Positions 9,204 through 19,043 of a stretch of 35,161 nt of DNA are shown here, one piece after another. A model generated the notes under the pieces. That model made no database searches and was not told where the DNA came from. It saw only the letters and a program-made list of their open reading frames with translations. The position numbers and the translations under genes are program-made. This DNA is from Acidobacteria bacterium RIFCSPLOWO2_12_FULL_67_14b (GTDB lineage Bacteria; Acidobacteriota; Vicinamibacteria; Vicinamibacterales; UBA2999), in assembly GCA_001768615.1 (NCBI GenBank), contig MELE01000110.1:1-35161 (forward strand), written 5' to 3'. Every line of letters begins with the position of its first letter. Position 1 is the stretch's first letter.

Positions 9204-9300
9204 ATGACACAGATGACGCAGATCTAATACTGCTTGCGACCGCCGAGCCGCGTGCAAGACGCGGCCCTTAATCTGCGCAATCCGCGTAATTTGCGGCTGC
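9204..9300. repeat. GACGCAGAT-type ~9-bp degenerate repeat tracts plus a 7-bp-stem hairpin (9247-9265)
   Basis: gatgacacagatgacgcagatc; ttaatctgcgcaatccgcgtaatttgcgg; GCCGCGT-gcaag-ACGCGGC. Confidence 0.5.
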
Positions 9301-9302
9301 GA

Positions 9303-9773
9303 CTACGGCAACACGGCGGTCGCTTCGATCTCGACCTTGTATTCGAGACTGGCGAGCCGGGCGACGCCGACGAGCGTGCTCGCCGGACGGTTGGCGCCGA
9401 AGTACTTCGCGCGAATGGCGGCGGCGTCGGGAGCCCGGAACGCGTCGACGTCCGTGGTGTAGATTGTGATGCGCGTGATGTGCGAGTAGTCGGCGCCCTG
9501 CGACTTGAGCGCCACCTGCAGGTTCTTCAGCACCTGCTCCAACTGCTCCACCATCCCGGGGCCGACGACCTTGCCCTGCGCATCCGAACCCACCTGCCCG
9601 GCGATGTACAGCGTCTTCCCCGCGCGGACGATGTGCGAGTAGGTGGCCGGCGTGCTCAGACCCGGCGGGTTGATTCGCTGGATCGCCTGTCCGCCTTCTC
9701 GGCCGGAGGCCGCGACCTGCACGAGTGAGCCAGCCAAGCCGATCGCCACCAGATACACGAGTTTGTGACTCAT
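9303..9773 (-). CDS. RidA family protein (secreted form)
   Basis: ATYSHIVRAGKTLYIAGQVGSDAQGKVVGPGMVEQLEQVLKNLQ...SHITRITIYTTD; N-terminal signal peptide. Confidence 0.88.
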   Translation of the reverse strand: MSHKLVYLVAIGLAGSLVQVAASGREGGQAIQRINPPGLSTPATYSHIVRAGKTLYIAGQVGSDAQGKVVGPGMVEQLEQVLKNLQVALKSQGADYSHITRITIYTTDVDAFRAPDAAAIRAKYFGANRPASTLVGVARLASLEYKVEIEATAVLP

Positions 9774-9788
9774 GACTTCTCCACGTCC

Positions 9789-9858
9789 GGAGTTCGGAGC
9801 CCGGGGCCCGGAGCCCGGGGCCCGGAGCCCGGAGCCCGGAGCCCGGAGCCCGGAGCCC
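9789..9858. repeat. Heptanucleotide tandem repeat (GGAGCCC)n, 10 units including variants
   Basis: GGAGTTC GGAGCCC GGGGCCC GGAGCCC GGGGCCC GGAGCCC x5; lies in the gap between the second TonB receptor stop and the RidA start. Confidence 0.95.
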
Positions 9859-9866
9859 GGAAGACG

Positions 9867-12125
9867 TTACTGCCAACTGATCCGGGCGCCGACCCGCAGC
9901 GTCCGCGGCCAGCCGATCTGCCGCAGCGGCGTACGCGCCGTGTCGTACTCGGCGTCGGTGATGTTCTCGACCGCCAGGAACGCGTTCACGCCGCGCCTGA
10001 TCGCCCGGCTCACGTTGGCGTCCCACACGGCGTAGGCGCCGAGCACGAACGACAGCGTGTTGAGGTCGTCGTCGAACTGCTTGCCGCTGAACCGGACCTG
10101 CGTGGCGGCGGTGAACCAGCGCGGCTCGGCCCACGTCAGGCCGAAGCCGCCCTGCCACACCGGCACCTGCGGCACGTCGTTGTCCCTGATGGCCGGCGCC
10201 GCCACCGAGCCGCGGAAATGGCTCGAGGTGAGGACCACCTGCCCGTTGAAGCTGAGCGTGTTGGTCAACCGCGTGTCGAACTCCATCTCGAGGCCGGTCG
10301 CGCGGATGGTATCGGAGTTCTGCCGCTGACGGATGGTCTGGGTCGGCGTTTGCGTGAGCGTGATGTTGGCGATGGCGCCGTCGAGGTTGTTCATGAACGT
10401 CGTGGCGCGGACCGAGGCGCGCGAAAACGACACGAGCACGCCGCCCTCGGCGCCCGTCATGGTTTCCGGCTCGAGCAGCGGGTTGGCGTTGGTGATCGCC
10501 GTGCCGGCGGCGAAACGGCGATGGAGCTCGTTCAGGGTGGGCGTGCGATTGGCGTGATACCCCGACACCTGGACCTGATAGCGTCCGCGGCGCCACGCGA
10601 TGGCGCCGCGGGGGCTGACAAAGTTCACCGACTTGGTCGGCTGCGTGGTGTCGGCGGGCTCCGACGTCCAGGCGTCCCCGCGCACGCCGACCTCGAGGGT
10701 CAGGGCATCGGTGGCATTGACGCTGGCCCGCGCGTAGATGGCGCCGACGCGCTCGGTGCCGCCCGAGGCGAAGGGGCCGCTCGGCCGGTTGACGCCCGCG
10801 ACCAGCGCGTAGCGCAATTCGTCCTGGTTCGACTTGGTGTAGCGGTAGTCGGCGCCGGTGATCATCGTGACGCGGCCCATCGGGCGCGTCCACTGCCCGT
10901 GCGCCATCCGGTGCGAGGTGTCGATGAACTGTTCGAACGTCAGGCGCTCGGTGGCCCGGCCCGCCGCCACGAACGAGAAGGTCTGGTAATAGTCCTGGTT
11001 GCTGCCGACGGCCTGGAATTCAAACACACCGCCTCCCAGCAGTCCGCCGGCCTCCGCGGACAGCTGCTTCCAGTCGGTCGAATTCACCTGCACCACGGTG
11101 CCGTTGCCGCGCTCTTCCGTGTAGCCCGCACCGCGCATCGTCAGATGCCAGTTGTCCCGGCGGCGCCCGACCGTGAAGAACCCGGTCTGATAGTCGCTGT
11201 CAGCCCTCTGGTCGGCCCGGCCGCGCACCTCGGACGCGACAATGAACGCGCCATCGGTGCGCACGCCTTCATAGGCCCCCGACGCCATCCAGCCATCCCG
11301 TTCGGCGGACGCGAACAGCGACCCGCGCAACGTGTCGTGAGAGCCGCCATCAATCGTCGCCCTGGCGCGCGTGCGGCTCGGTTGCACGGTGATCAGCTGC
11401 ACGACGCCGCCGAGCGCCCCGGCGCCGTAGAGATCGCCCGTGGCGCCGCGGACCACTTCCACGCGATCGACGGCGGCCTGCGGGATGCGGTTCCAGTAGA
11501 CCCAGCTCCCGAACGGATCGTTCAACGGGACACCATCGGCGAGCACGAGGGTGCGGCTGGAGCCCGATCCCGACACGCCCCGCAGCGTCACGCCCTGCGT
11601 CGTCGGGTTCGCGACGCGGGACGAGGAGCGGCGGAACAGCGTGAATCCGGGCGTCGACCTCAGCGCGTCATCCAGCGCGCCAGCGGCCATGTTGCTCAAC
11701 TCGGCCGCGGTGATCACCGTCGAACTGGCGGCGCTCGGCAGGCGTTCGGCGCCACGCGTGGCCGTGACCACGATCGAGTCCGCGAAATTCACCGGACGGA
11801 GCACCACCCTGACGGGGCCGGGGCCCGTAATCTGTACCTCGGCGGTCTCGAAGCCTTCCGAGGCCACGCGCACGCGGGCGGCCTGCACGCCCGCGTCGAA
11901 GTTGCCGTCGCCGTCGCTCTGAACGGTCACGGTGCGGCCGTCCTTGGTTCGCGCCTCCACCGACGCGCCGGGGATCACCGCGCCGGAAACGTCGAGCACC
12001 GTGCCCGTCGTCGTCTGGGACGCGGGCGGCGTGGGGGATGAAGCAACCTGCGCATCCGCGGCGGGAACCGCGAGCAGCGCGACAACGACGCCAAGTGTGG
12101 CAACAAGTCTCGCCTGTCCAATCAT
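9867..12125 (-). CDS. TonB-dependent receptor with N-terminal carboxypeptidase-regulatory-like domain
   Basis: TGTVLDVSGAVIPGASVEA; plug DSIVVTATRGAERLPSAAS...RGVSGSGSSRTLVLADGVPLNDPFG; C-terminal ENITDAEYDTARTPLRQIGWPRTLRVGARISWQ. Confidence 0.9.
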   Translation of the reverse strand: MIGQARLVATLGVVVALLAVPAADAQVASSPTPPASQTTTGTVLDVSGAVIPGASVEARTKDGRTVTVQSDGDGNFDAGVQAARVRVASEGFETAEVQITGPGPVRVVLRPVNFADSIVVTATRGAERLPSAASSTVITAAELSNMAAGALDDALRSTPGFTLFRRSSSRVANPTTQGVTLRGVSGSGSSRTLVLADGVPLNDPFGSWVYWNRIPQAAVDRVEVVRGATGDLYGAGALGGVVQLITVQPSRTRARATIDGGSHDTLRGSLFASAERDGWMASGAYEGVRTDGAFIVASEVRGRADQRADSDYQTGFFTVGRRRDNWHLTMRGAGYTEERGNGTVVQVNSTDWKQLSAEAGGLLGGGVFEFQAVGSNQDYYQTFSFVAAGRATERLTFEQFIDTSHRMAHGQWTRPMGRVTMITGADYRYTKSNQDELRYALVAGVNRPSGPFASGGTERVGAIYARASVNATDALTLEVGVRGDAWTSEPADTTQPTKSVNFVSPRGAIAWRRGRYQVQVSGYHANRTPTLNELHRRFAAGTAITNANPLLEPETMTGAEGGVLVSFSRASVRATTFMNNLDGAIANITLTQTPTQTIRQRQNSDTIRATGLEMEFDTRLTNTLSFNGQVVLTSSHFRGSVAAPAIRDNDVPQVPVWQGGFGLTWAEPRWFTAATQVRFSGKQFDDDLNTLSFVLGAYAVWDANVSRAIRRGVNAFLAVENITDAEYDTARTPLRQIGWPRTLRVGARISWQ

Positions 12126-12152
12126 AGAAGGTAGACTCTACACCATTCCCCT

Positions 12153-12878
12153 ATGTCAGAACCCGATCGCGTCCTCCTCGAAGGACCCCAGTCGCGCCTC
12201 CGGGAACTCGGCATCCTGCTTCGCGCGGGACGGGATCTGATCCGGGGATTCCGGGCGCTCCATTTTGTTGGACCGTGCGTGACCGTGTTCGGATCGGCCC
12301 GCTTCGACGAGCACCATCGCTACTACGCCATGGCCCGTGAAGTGGGTGGGGGGTTGGTGGGCCTGGGCTTCACGGTAATGACCGGTGGCGGCCCCGGCGT
12401 GATGGAAGGGGCCAATCGCGGGGCGCGCGAGGCCGGGGGGCGTTCGGTAGGCTGCAACGTGGAGCTGCCGCTCGAGCAAGTGCCGAATCCTTATCTCGAC
12501 CGCTGGGTCACCTGCCGCTACTTCTTCGTCCGCAAGGTGTTGCTCGTCAAGTACTCGTATGCGTTCATCGTGATGCCGGGCGGCTTCGGCACCCTCGACG
12601 AGCTGACCGAGGCGCTGACGCTGATCCAGACGCGCAAGATCCTGCAGTTCCCGATCGTCCTGATGGGCCGCGATTACTGGGCGCCGTTCCTGGCCATGGT
12701 CCGGACGATGGTCGAGGCCGGGACGATTTCGGCGACGGACCTGGATCTGATGCTGGTCACCGATTCGGTGCCCGACGCCATGGCTCATCTCCAGCAGCAC
12801 GCGGTCGATCGATTCGGGCTGAAGCGACGGCGGTTCCCGCGCGCGTCACGGGTGCTCGGCGAGCGTCCGCTGACGTAG
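12153..12878 (+). CDS. LOG/TIGR00730 family Rossmann-fold protein (lysine decarboxylase-like)
   Basis: VMTGGGPGVMEGANRGAREAGG and MPGGFGTLDELTEALTLIQTRK motifs. Confidence 0.92.
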   Translation: MSEPDRVLLEGPQSRLRELGILLRAGRDLIRGFRALHFVGPCVTVFGSARFDEHHRYYAMAREVGGGLVGLGFTVMTGGGPGVMEGANRGAREAGGRSVGCNVELPLEQVPNPYLDRWVTCRYFFVRKVLLVKYSYAFIVMPGGFGTLDELTEALTLIQTRKILQFPIVLMGRDYWAPFLAMVRTMVEAGTISATDLDLMLVTDSVPDAMAHLQQHAVDRFGLKRRRFPRASRVLGERPLT

Positions 12879-12908
12879 CGGGTTCGAACCTGCTAAGCTG
12901 GCTCAGAT

Positions 12909-14843
12909 ATGCGCCTCGCCAAGCTGGCGGTCGCGAGCGTCAGCCCGACGGTGGGAGCCGTGGCTTCCAACGTCTCGCAGCTGATCACCGTGGCCCGCGA
13001 AATGGCCGCCGCGGACGTCACCATCGGCGCGTTCCCCGAACAGGTCATCGGCGGCTACCCTCCGGAAGACCTCGTGCAGTGGCGCGGGTTCATCGACGGC
13101 CAGCGCCGCGAGCTCGAACGGTTCGCCGCCGAGACGGCGGAGACGCCGACGGTGTTCGTGCTGGGTCTGGCGGCGGCGGTCGGGGCCCAGTTGTTCAACT
13201 CCGCGGCCGTCGTGCACCGCGGCCGAGTACTCGCCCTCGTCCCGAAAGAAAAGCTGCCCACCTACAACGTGTTCTACGAAGGCCGCACGTTCTCGCGCGG
13301 CGGTCCGGGGCTCGACCTCGACGCGGCGGGCGTGCCGCTCGGCGACTATCTCTTCGCGTTCGACTTCGGCGCGATCGCGGTCGAAGTCTGTGAGGACGCG
13401 TGGTCGCCCGACGGCCCGATGCGGCGCCGCTGCTATTCGGGGGCCGAGATTGTGGTCAACGTCTCGAGCTCGCCGTACCGCATGGGCATCGACTCGACGC
13501 GGCGCGAGATGCTGGCGACGCGGGCCGCCGACAACCAGGCCGTGCTGCTGTACGCCAACGCGGTCGGCGGCCAGGACGGGCTGATCTTCGACGGCGGCGG
13601 CTACATCTTCCAGAACGGGCGACTCGTGCTCGACGCCCCGCGCTTCGTGGCTGGCTGGTGGTCGGCGATCGTCGACCTCGACCGCACCATGCGGCTGCGG
13701 ATGGAGAACTCCACGTGGCGGAGCGACTGCGAGGCGTTCCGCTTGCAGCGCGAGACCGTCCCCACGGTGAGGGTGGCCGGCGGGACGGCGAACCGATCGG
13801 CGCTCGCCTACCCCGCGCCCGAGGGCGGCAGCTTCTTCCTGCCGGCCGCGCGCGGGCCCGCCCAGGATCCCCGCGATCGGGCGCTCGACGATCTGTTCGA
13901 GGCGCTGGCGATCGGCATCAAGAGTTACTACGAGAAGACGGGCGCGTTCCGCTCGCTCGGCATCGCGCTCTCGGGCGGACGCGACTCGATGCTGACGCTG
14001 CTCGTCGCCTGGCACGCCTCGCGGCTGATCGACGGCGGCACCACCATCTCGGCGTTCTACATGCCGAGCCGCCACTCGCAGGCCGACACCAAGAACGCCG
14101 CGCACGTGCTCGCCGCCGAGCTCGGCGTGACGCTGCAGACCGTGCCCATCGACGAGGCGACCGACCGCGAGCTCGAGGCGACGCGCCAGATGCTCGGCCG
14201 GGAGGCGCCGACCGAGGCGACGCGCCAGAACATCCAAGCGCGGCTGCGCGGGCAGCGCATGTGGAACTGGGCCAACTCGTCGGGGGCGCTGTTCCTGCAA
14301 ACCGGCGACATGAGCGAGAAAGCCGTCGGCTACACGACGATCGGCGGCGACCTCGAGGGCGCGCTGTCGGTGATCGCCAACGTGCCGAAGACCGTCGTGG
14401 TTGCGTTGCTCGAGCGGCTCGGCAAGCGGTTCGCCTTGAAGGGCATCGCCGCCACGCTCCAGACCGATCCGGGACCGGAACTGGCGGATGCGCAGGTCGC
14501 CGAACACGAGCTGATGCCCTTCCCGATTCTCGACGCCTGCCTGCACCTGTACGCCGGGGAAAAGATGTCGCCGCACGAGGTGGCCGCGGCGTTGAAGGGC
14601 CTGTTTCCCGAGGTGCCCGCCGGCAACCTCGACCGCTGGGCCTCGCGCTTCACGGCGCTCTTCTCCCAGTCGATCTACAAGTGGGTGCAGTCGCCGCTCT
14701 CGCTGCACGTCGGCTCGCTCGACCTCGATCGCGAACGCGCGCTGCAAATGCCGGTCGTGCAGAGGAACCAGTGGCAGGACGCCCAGGAACCACCATCACA
14801 CACGAAGGACACGAAGACCACGACCACACCTGAAAAGAGATGA
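12909..14843 (+). CDS. nadE: Glutamine-dependent NAD(+) synthetase
   Basis: N-terminal nitrilase-like glutaminase domain (AIAVEVCEDAW) and PP-loop ALSGGRDSMLTLL; C-terminal tail PPSHTKDTKTTTTPEKR derives from a low-complexity repeat. Confidence 0.92.
   Translation: MRLAKLAVASVSPTVGAVASNVSQLITVAREMAAADVTIGAFPEQVIGGYPPEDLVQWRGFIDGQRRELERFAAETAETPTVFVLGLAAAVGAQLFNSAAVVHRGRVLALVPKEKLPTYNVFYEGRTFSRGGPGLDLDAAGVPLGDYLFAFDFGAIAVEVCEDAWSPDGPMRRRCYSGAEIVVNVSSSPYRMGIDSTRREMLATRAADNQAVLLYANAVGGQDGLIFDGGGYIFQNGRLVLDAPRFVAGWWSAIVDLDRTMRLRMENSTWRSDCEAFRLQRETVPTVRVAGGTANRSALAYPAPEGGSFFLPAARGPAQDPRDRALDDLFEALAIGIKSYYEKTGAFRSLGIALSGGRDSMLTLLVAWHASRLIDGGTTISAFYMPSRHSQADTKNAAHVLAAELGVTLQTVPIDEATDRELEATRQMLGREAPTEATRQNIQARLRGQRMWNWANSSGALFLQTGDMSEKAVGYTTIGGDLEGALSVIANVPKTVVVALLERLGKRFALKGIAATLQTDPGPELADAQVAEHELMPFPILDACLHLYAGEKMSPHEVAAALKGLFPEVPAGNLDRWASRFTALFSQSIYKWVQSPLSLHVGSLDLDRERALQMPVVQRNQWQDAQEPPSHTKDTKTTTTPEKR
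14800..14832. repeat. Low-complexity ACGAAGGACACGAAGACCACGACC tract forming the last codons of nadE
   Basis: cacacacgaaggacacgaagaccacgaccacacc. Confidence 0.6.
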
Positions 14844-14850
14844 GTTCGTC

Positions 14851-15639
14851 GTGATTCCCGTCGACGGGTTCGATGATCCGCGCGTCGCGGATTACCGGCA
14901 CATCGCCGACCTGCCGCACCTTCAGGCCCGCTCGATCTTCGTCGCTGAAGGCCGGCTGGTCGTCCAACGCCTGCTGGCGCTTCCCCAGTGGCACACCGAG
15001 TCCATCCTGGTGACGAAGGCCGCGGCCGACAGCCTCGGCGCCGCCCTCGACGCGGCGAGGGCGCCGATCTACGTCGCCGATCAGTCGTTGATGAACGCCA
15101 TTGCCGGCTTCAACATCCACCGCGGGTGTCTCGCGCTCGTGTCGCGCGTGCCGGCGCGCGTGATCGATCGGTCCGTGATCGCCCGCGCTCGACGGATCCT
15201 GATCCTCGAAGGCGTCAACAACCCCGATAACGTCGGGGGGCTCTTCCGCAGCGCCGACGCGTTCGGCGTCGACCTGGTCGTGCTCGGCCCCGACTGCGGC
15301 GATCCGCTGTACCGCAAGGCGATCCGCACGTCGATGGCGTCCGCGCTCTCGGTGCCATTTGCCGCCGCCGGGTCGTGGCCCGCGGCAATCGGCGAGCTGC
15401 GCGACGCCGGGTTCCAGGTCGTGGCGCTCACGCCGGCCGAAAGCGCCACGCCGCTGCCGCACGCGAACGTGCCGCCGGGGAAGATCGCGGTCATGGTCGG
15501 CGCCGAAGGCGCGGGCCTGTCAGCAGCCGCGCTGGCCGCCGCCGACTTTCGCGTGCGCGTGCCGATGCGGGGCGCCATCGATTCGCTCAACGTCACCACC
15601 GCCGCCTCGATCGCGCTCTATCATTTTTCACTACACTGA
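14851..15639 (+). CDS. TrmH/SpoU family RNA 2'-O-methyltransferase
   Basis: GTG start; LEGVNNPDNVGGLFRSADAFGVD; AVMVGAEGAGLSAAAL; SLNVTTAASIALYH. Confidence 0.92.
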   Translation: MIPVDGFDDPRVADYRHIADLPHLQARSIFVAEGRLVVQRLLALPQWHTESILVTKAAADSLGAALDAARAPIYVADQSLMNAIAGFNIHRGCLALVSRVPARVIDRSVIARARRILILEGVNNPDNVGGLFRSADAFGVDLVVLGPDCGDPLYRKAIRTSMASALSVPFAAAGSWPAAIGELRDAGFQVVALTPAESATPLPHANVPPGKIAVMVGAEGAGLSAAALAAADFRVRVPMRGAIDSLNVTTAASIALYHFSLH

Positions 15640-15644
15640 GAGGA

Positions 15645-16583
15645 ATGGCGCTCGTCGACGATGTCCTGACCTTCCTCACCCAGCGCATGCAGTTCGAGGC
15701 GGAGTGGGCGGTGCAGAGGGCCGATGGGTTCACCTGGTGGCCCTCCGCTCTCGCGCAGCGCGTCTGGGCCGCGCCCGCGCGCGACTTGCAGGGCGTCGCG
15801 CTGACGACCCTCCACATCGAAACGGACCTGCTGGAGAACGTCGCGGCCGGATCGTCGACGTGGGCCCGGCTCGCGGGCATCAACCGTTTCGCCACGTTGA
15901 GCGCGTACGTGGCGAACACCTCGGCCCGCACGATCCGGCTCCACGCCTCGGTGTCGCTGACCGCCGACAACTATCTCCTGGCGCAGGCCATCGCCCTGCA
16001 TGCGATGGCGCTGCAGCTGGCGGACGCGCACGCCGAAGCCGCGGAGCTGGCGGAGGCGTTCGAGGCCACGGTGGCGGCGTCCACGCACCCGTCGAGCGGG
16101 CCGCGCACCACCCCTGACGAGATGGTCAACGTCACCGAGGTCTATCTGGAGCGCGGCCAACACGATTCGCCTTTTGGATCCGAAGAGCTGGCGCAACTGG
16201 TCCACCTGGAGCCGCGTCCGTGGGTGCTGGCCGCCAACGAGCTGCACCGGGTCGATGCGGATCTCGAATTCGCGCCGAACCTGCCCGCGCGTCTCGAGCT
16301 CGATGCCGGCGAGCATCATCCGGCGCTGGGCAGCGGCCTGCAGATGCGGCTGCTGCTGCCGGTCGAGCCCGATCCGATGGTGGCGCAGCGGCTCAATGCC
16401 AGCGAGTGCCTCGAGCCCGACGCGCATCAACTGGGGGCGTGGTGCGTGGACGACGAGAAGGGGTTGCACTTTGCGGGCTTCGTCCCCGCGGCCGCCTACA
16501 TGCCCGGCCTGCTGCGCGCGCTGGCGTATCACCTGTCGGCAAGAAACGATTGGGCGCGCGCACTGCTCTTCCCCGCTGGATAA
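15645..16583 (+). CDS. Hypothetical protein, 313 aa
   Basis: Intact ORF with start 5 bp after the TrmH-like stop; no family recognised. Confidence 0.7.
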   Translation: MALVDDVLTFLTQRMQFEAEWAVQRADGFTWWPSALAQRVWAAPARDLQGVALTTLHIETDLLENVAAGSSTWARLAGINRFATLSAYVANTSARTIRLHASVSLTADNYLLAQAIALHAMALQLADAHAEAAELAEAFEATVAASTHPSSGPRTTPDEMVNVTEVYLERGQHDSPFGSEELAQLVHLEPRPWVLAANELHRVDADLEFAPNLPARLELDAGEHHPALGSGLQMRLLLPVEPDPMVAQRLNASECLEPDAHQLGAWCVDDEKGLHFAGFVPAAAYMPGLLRALAYHLSARNDWARALLFPAG

Positions 16584-16590
16584 GCCACAG

Positions 16591-16683
16591 GAGATCAAGA
16601 GATCAGGAGTCACCTTTTTTCTCGGGCATTTGAGAGCGAATTGCCTCCTGACCTTCTGAACTCCTGTAGTACCTCTTGATCTC
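16591..16683. repeat. Inverted-repeat element (GAGATCAAGAG ... CTCTTGATCTC) in convergent intergenic gap
   Basis: Arms 16591-16601 and 16673-16683 are perfect 11-bp inverted repeats; inner GATCAGGAG/CTCCTGA motifs recur. Confidence 0.8.
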
Positions 16684-16688
16684 GGGTC

Positions 16689-18179
16689 TCAGCTCTCCCA
16701 GTCGAGCGAACGCCCCACCGCTTTCTTCCAACCCGCGTACAAGCGCTCGCGCGCGGCCGGCTCCATGGCTGGACGGAATTCGCGATCGAGCGCCCAATTG
16801 CCGGCGACGTCGTCAAGGCCCTTCCAGTAACCCACCGCGAGGCCGGCCAGGTAGGCGGCGCCGAGCGCGGTGGTTTCGGCCACGACGGGGCGCCGCACGG
16901 TGACGTTCAGCAGGTCGGCCTGGAACTGCAACAGCATCGCGTTGGCCGCGGCGCCGCCGTCGACCTTCAGCGTCGTCAGCGGCAACTTCGACTCGACCTG
17001 CATGATTTCGAGCACATCCCGGGTCTGGTACGCCATCGCCTCGACGGCCGCGCGGGCGATGTGCGCGATCGTGGTGTTGCGGGTCAGGCCGACGATGGCC
17101 CCCCGTGCGCGCGGATCCCAGTACGGGGCGCCGAGCCCCACGAACGCGGGCACCAGGTACACGCCATCGGTGTCTTTCACCTCCGACGTCAACCGCTCGA
17201 CGTCGGCCGAGGCCGCAATCGCCTTGAGGCCGTCGCGCAGCCACTGCACCGCCGCGCCGGCCACGAAGACGGAGCCTTCAAGCGCGTACGTGGTCGTGCC
17301 GCCAATCTTCCAGGCCACGGTCGTGAGCAGGCCCTTCTCCGAGGGCACCGGCTTGTCGCCGGTATTGAGCAGCATGAAACACCCGGTGCCGTAGGTGTTC
17401 TTCGCGGAGCCCGGCTCGAAACACGCTTGCCCGAAGAGGGCGGCCTGCTGGTCGCCAGCGTCTCCGGCGACCGGCACCGCGCCGCCAAGCAGCGCGGGAT
17501 CCGTGTGGCCGTAGACCTCGCTCGACGATCGCACCTCCGGCAGCATCGCCCGCGGCACGTCGAGCAGCGTCAACAGCTCGTCATCCCATTGCAGCGTGTG
17601 GATGTTGAACAACAACGTCCGGCTCGCATTGCTCACGTCGGTGACGTGGCAGCGGCCGCCGGTGAGGCGCCAAATCAGGAAGGTGTCGATGGTGCCGAAC
17701 AGGATTTCGCCGCGGGCGGCGCGCGCGCGCATGCCGTCGTGCGAATCCAGCAGGTGCTTGATCTTGGTGCCCGAAAAATAGGCGTCGACCACCAGCCCGG
17801 TCTTGCGTCGGAAGGTCGGCTCGAGGCCGGCGGCCTTCAAGCGATCGCAGATGGACGCGGTCACGCGGCTCTGCCAGACGATGGCGTTGGCGATCGGCTT
17901 GCCGCTGGCCTTTTCCCACAGCACCGTCGTCTCACGCTGATTGGTCACGCCGATGGCGGCGAGGTCGGCCGCGGTGATGCCGGCGCGGGCCATCGCGTCT
18001 TTCGCGGTCTGCAGCTGCGTGGCCCAGATCGCCTCCGGATCGTGCTCCACGTGCCCGGGCCCCGGGAAGATCTGCGGAAATTCCTGCTGGGCCGCCGACA
18101 CGGCCTTGCCCGATCGATCGAAGACGATCGCGCGGCTCGACGTGGTGCCCTGGTCGAGGGCGAGCACGAAGCGGCTCAT
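16689..18179 (-). CDS. glpK: Glycerol kinase
   Basis: [68 protein letters not shown]. Confidence 0.96.
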   Translation of the reverse strand: MSRFVLALDQGTTSSRAIVFDRSGKAVSAAQQEFPQIFPGPGHVEHDPEAIWATQLQTAKDAMARAGITAADLAAIGVTNQRETTVLWEKASGKPIANAIVWQSRVTASICDRLKAAGLEPTFRRKTGLVVDAYFSGTKIKHLLDSHDGMRARAARGEILFGTIDTFLIWRLTGGRCHVTDVSNASRTLLFNIHTLQWDDELLTLLDVPRAMLPEVRSSSEVYGHTDPALLGGAVPVAGDAGDQQAALFGQACFEPGSAKNTYGTGCFMLLNTGDKPVPSEKGLLTTVAWKIGGTTTYALEGSVFVAGAAVQWLRDGLKAIAASADVERLTSEVKDTDGVYLVPAFVGLGAPYWDPRARGAIVGLTRNTTIAHIARAAVEAMAYQTRDVLEIMQVESKLPLTTLKVDGGAAANAMLLQFQADLLNVTVRRPVVAETTALGAAYLAGLAVGYWKGLDDVAGNWALDREFRPAMEPAARERLYAGWKKAVGRSLDWES

Positions 18180-18955
18180 GGCAGGACCCTGGCCGGGTGA
18201 TGGTTGGCGATGAACACGTCGTAGAGCCAGGCGCCGAGCACCGCCCCGACGCACGGCGCCGCTACCGGTACCCACCACCAACCGCCGCCCGCGGTGAAGA
18301 CGCCCGGGCCCCAGCCGGCCACCGCGGTGAACAGCCGCGGCCCCAGGTCGCGGGCGGGGTTGATCGCATAGCCGGCGTTGAAGCCGAAGGCTACGCCGAT
18401 GGCCACGACCAGCAGGCCCACGACCGGCGCGACGAGATAGCCGGGAGGCGCCGCGTTCTTCTGATCGGTGACGGCCAGCACGCCGGCCATCAGCAACAGG
18501 GTGCCGACGACCTGATCGACGAACCCGCCGGCGATCGACAGATACGGCTGCGGGTAGGTGGCGAAGACGCCGGCCGTGGCGGTGGCGCCCTCGACCATGC
18601 GGGTGCCGCCGTCGAACGCGGACCAGGCCTCGCGGTAGGTCGCAAACACCAGCGCCGACCCCGCAAACGCGCCCGCCGTTTGCGCCAGCGCGTACGGCAG
18701 CACCTTGCTCCACGGGAACCCGCGATGCACGGCGAGCGCCAGCGTGACCGCCGGATTGAGGTGCGCCCCAGACACGCCCGCCGCGGTGTAGATGCCGAAG
18801 GTGACCCCCAGGCCCCAGCCGATGTTGATCGCGAGGTAGGAACCGTTCACGTCTTTGCTCAGTACGGTCTGCGCCACCACGCCGGCGCCGAACGCGATCA
18901 GGACGAACGTCCCCAGGAATTCAGCCGCGGCCTCGCGCATCGTGTTCTGCTGCAT
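18176..18955 (-). CDS. glpF: MIP family glycerol uptake facilitator / aquaglyceroporin
   Basis: [15 protein letters not shown] and [16 protein letters not shown] boxes; stop overlaps the glpK start (ATGA). Confidence 0.93.
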   Translation of the reverse strand: MQQNTMREAAAEFLGTFVLIAFGAGVVAQTVLSKDVNGSYLAINIGWGLGVTFGIYTAAGVSGAHLNPAVTLALAVHRGFPWSKVLPYALAQTAGAFAGSALVFATYREAWSAFDGGTRMVEGATATAGVFATYPQPYLSIAGGFVDQVVGTLLLMAGVLAVTDQKNAAPPGYLVAPVVGLLVVAIGVAFGFNAGYAINPARDLGPRLFTAVAGWGPGVFTAGGGWWWVPVAAPCVGAVLGAWLYDVFIANHHPARVLP

Positions 18956-19043
18956 CTCACGCCCCTTTGGGTGGTCCCCGAATGTCGAGCGATTATACTG
19001 GCGGCAGATGTCACGCCCGGGCCGCTGCGGCTGTCTAACAGAC

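Noticed and set aside
9247-9265. Rho-independent terminator
   Set aside because: A 7-bp hairpin exists but no U-tract follows on either strand; kept only as part of the repeat region.
9789-9858. Possible CRISPR-like array
   Set aside because: 7-bp contiguous tandem units with no spacers; a simple tandem repeat, not CRISPR.
9765-12041. 758-aa + strand ORF
   Set aside because: Antisense to a convincing TonB receptor; low-complexity RGHDA-rich translation.
12903-14747. 614-aa minus strand ORF
   Set aside because: Antisense shadow of nadE.
17061-18200. 379-aa + strand ORF over glpK
   Set aside because: Shadow ORF of glpK.
18180-18713. N-terminal extension of glpK in the 674-aa ORF
   Set aside because: Upstream frame is antisense-free shadow of glpF; the true start is the [18 protein letters not shown] overlapping the glpF stop.
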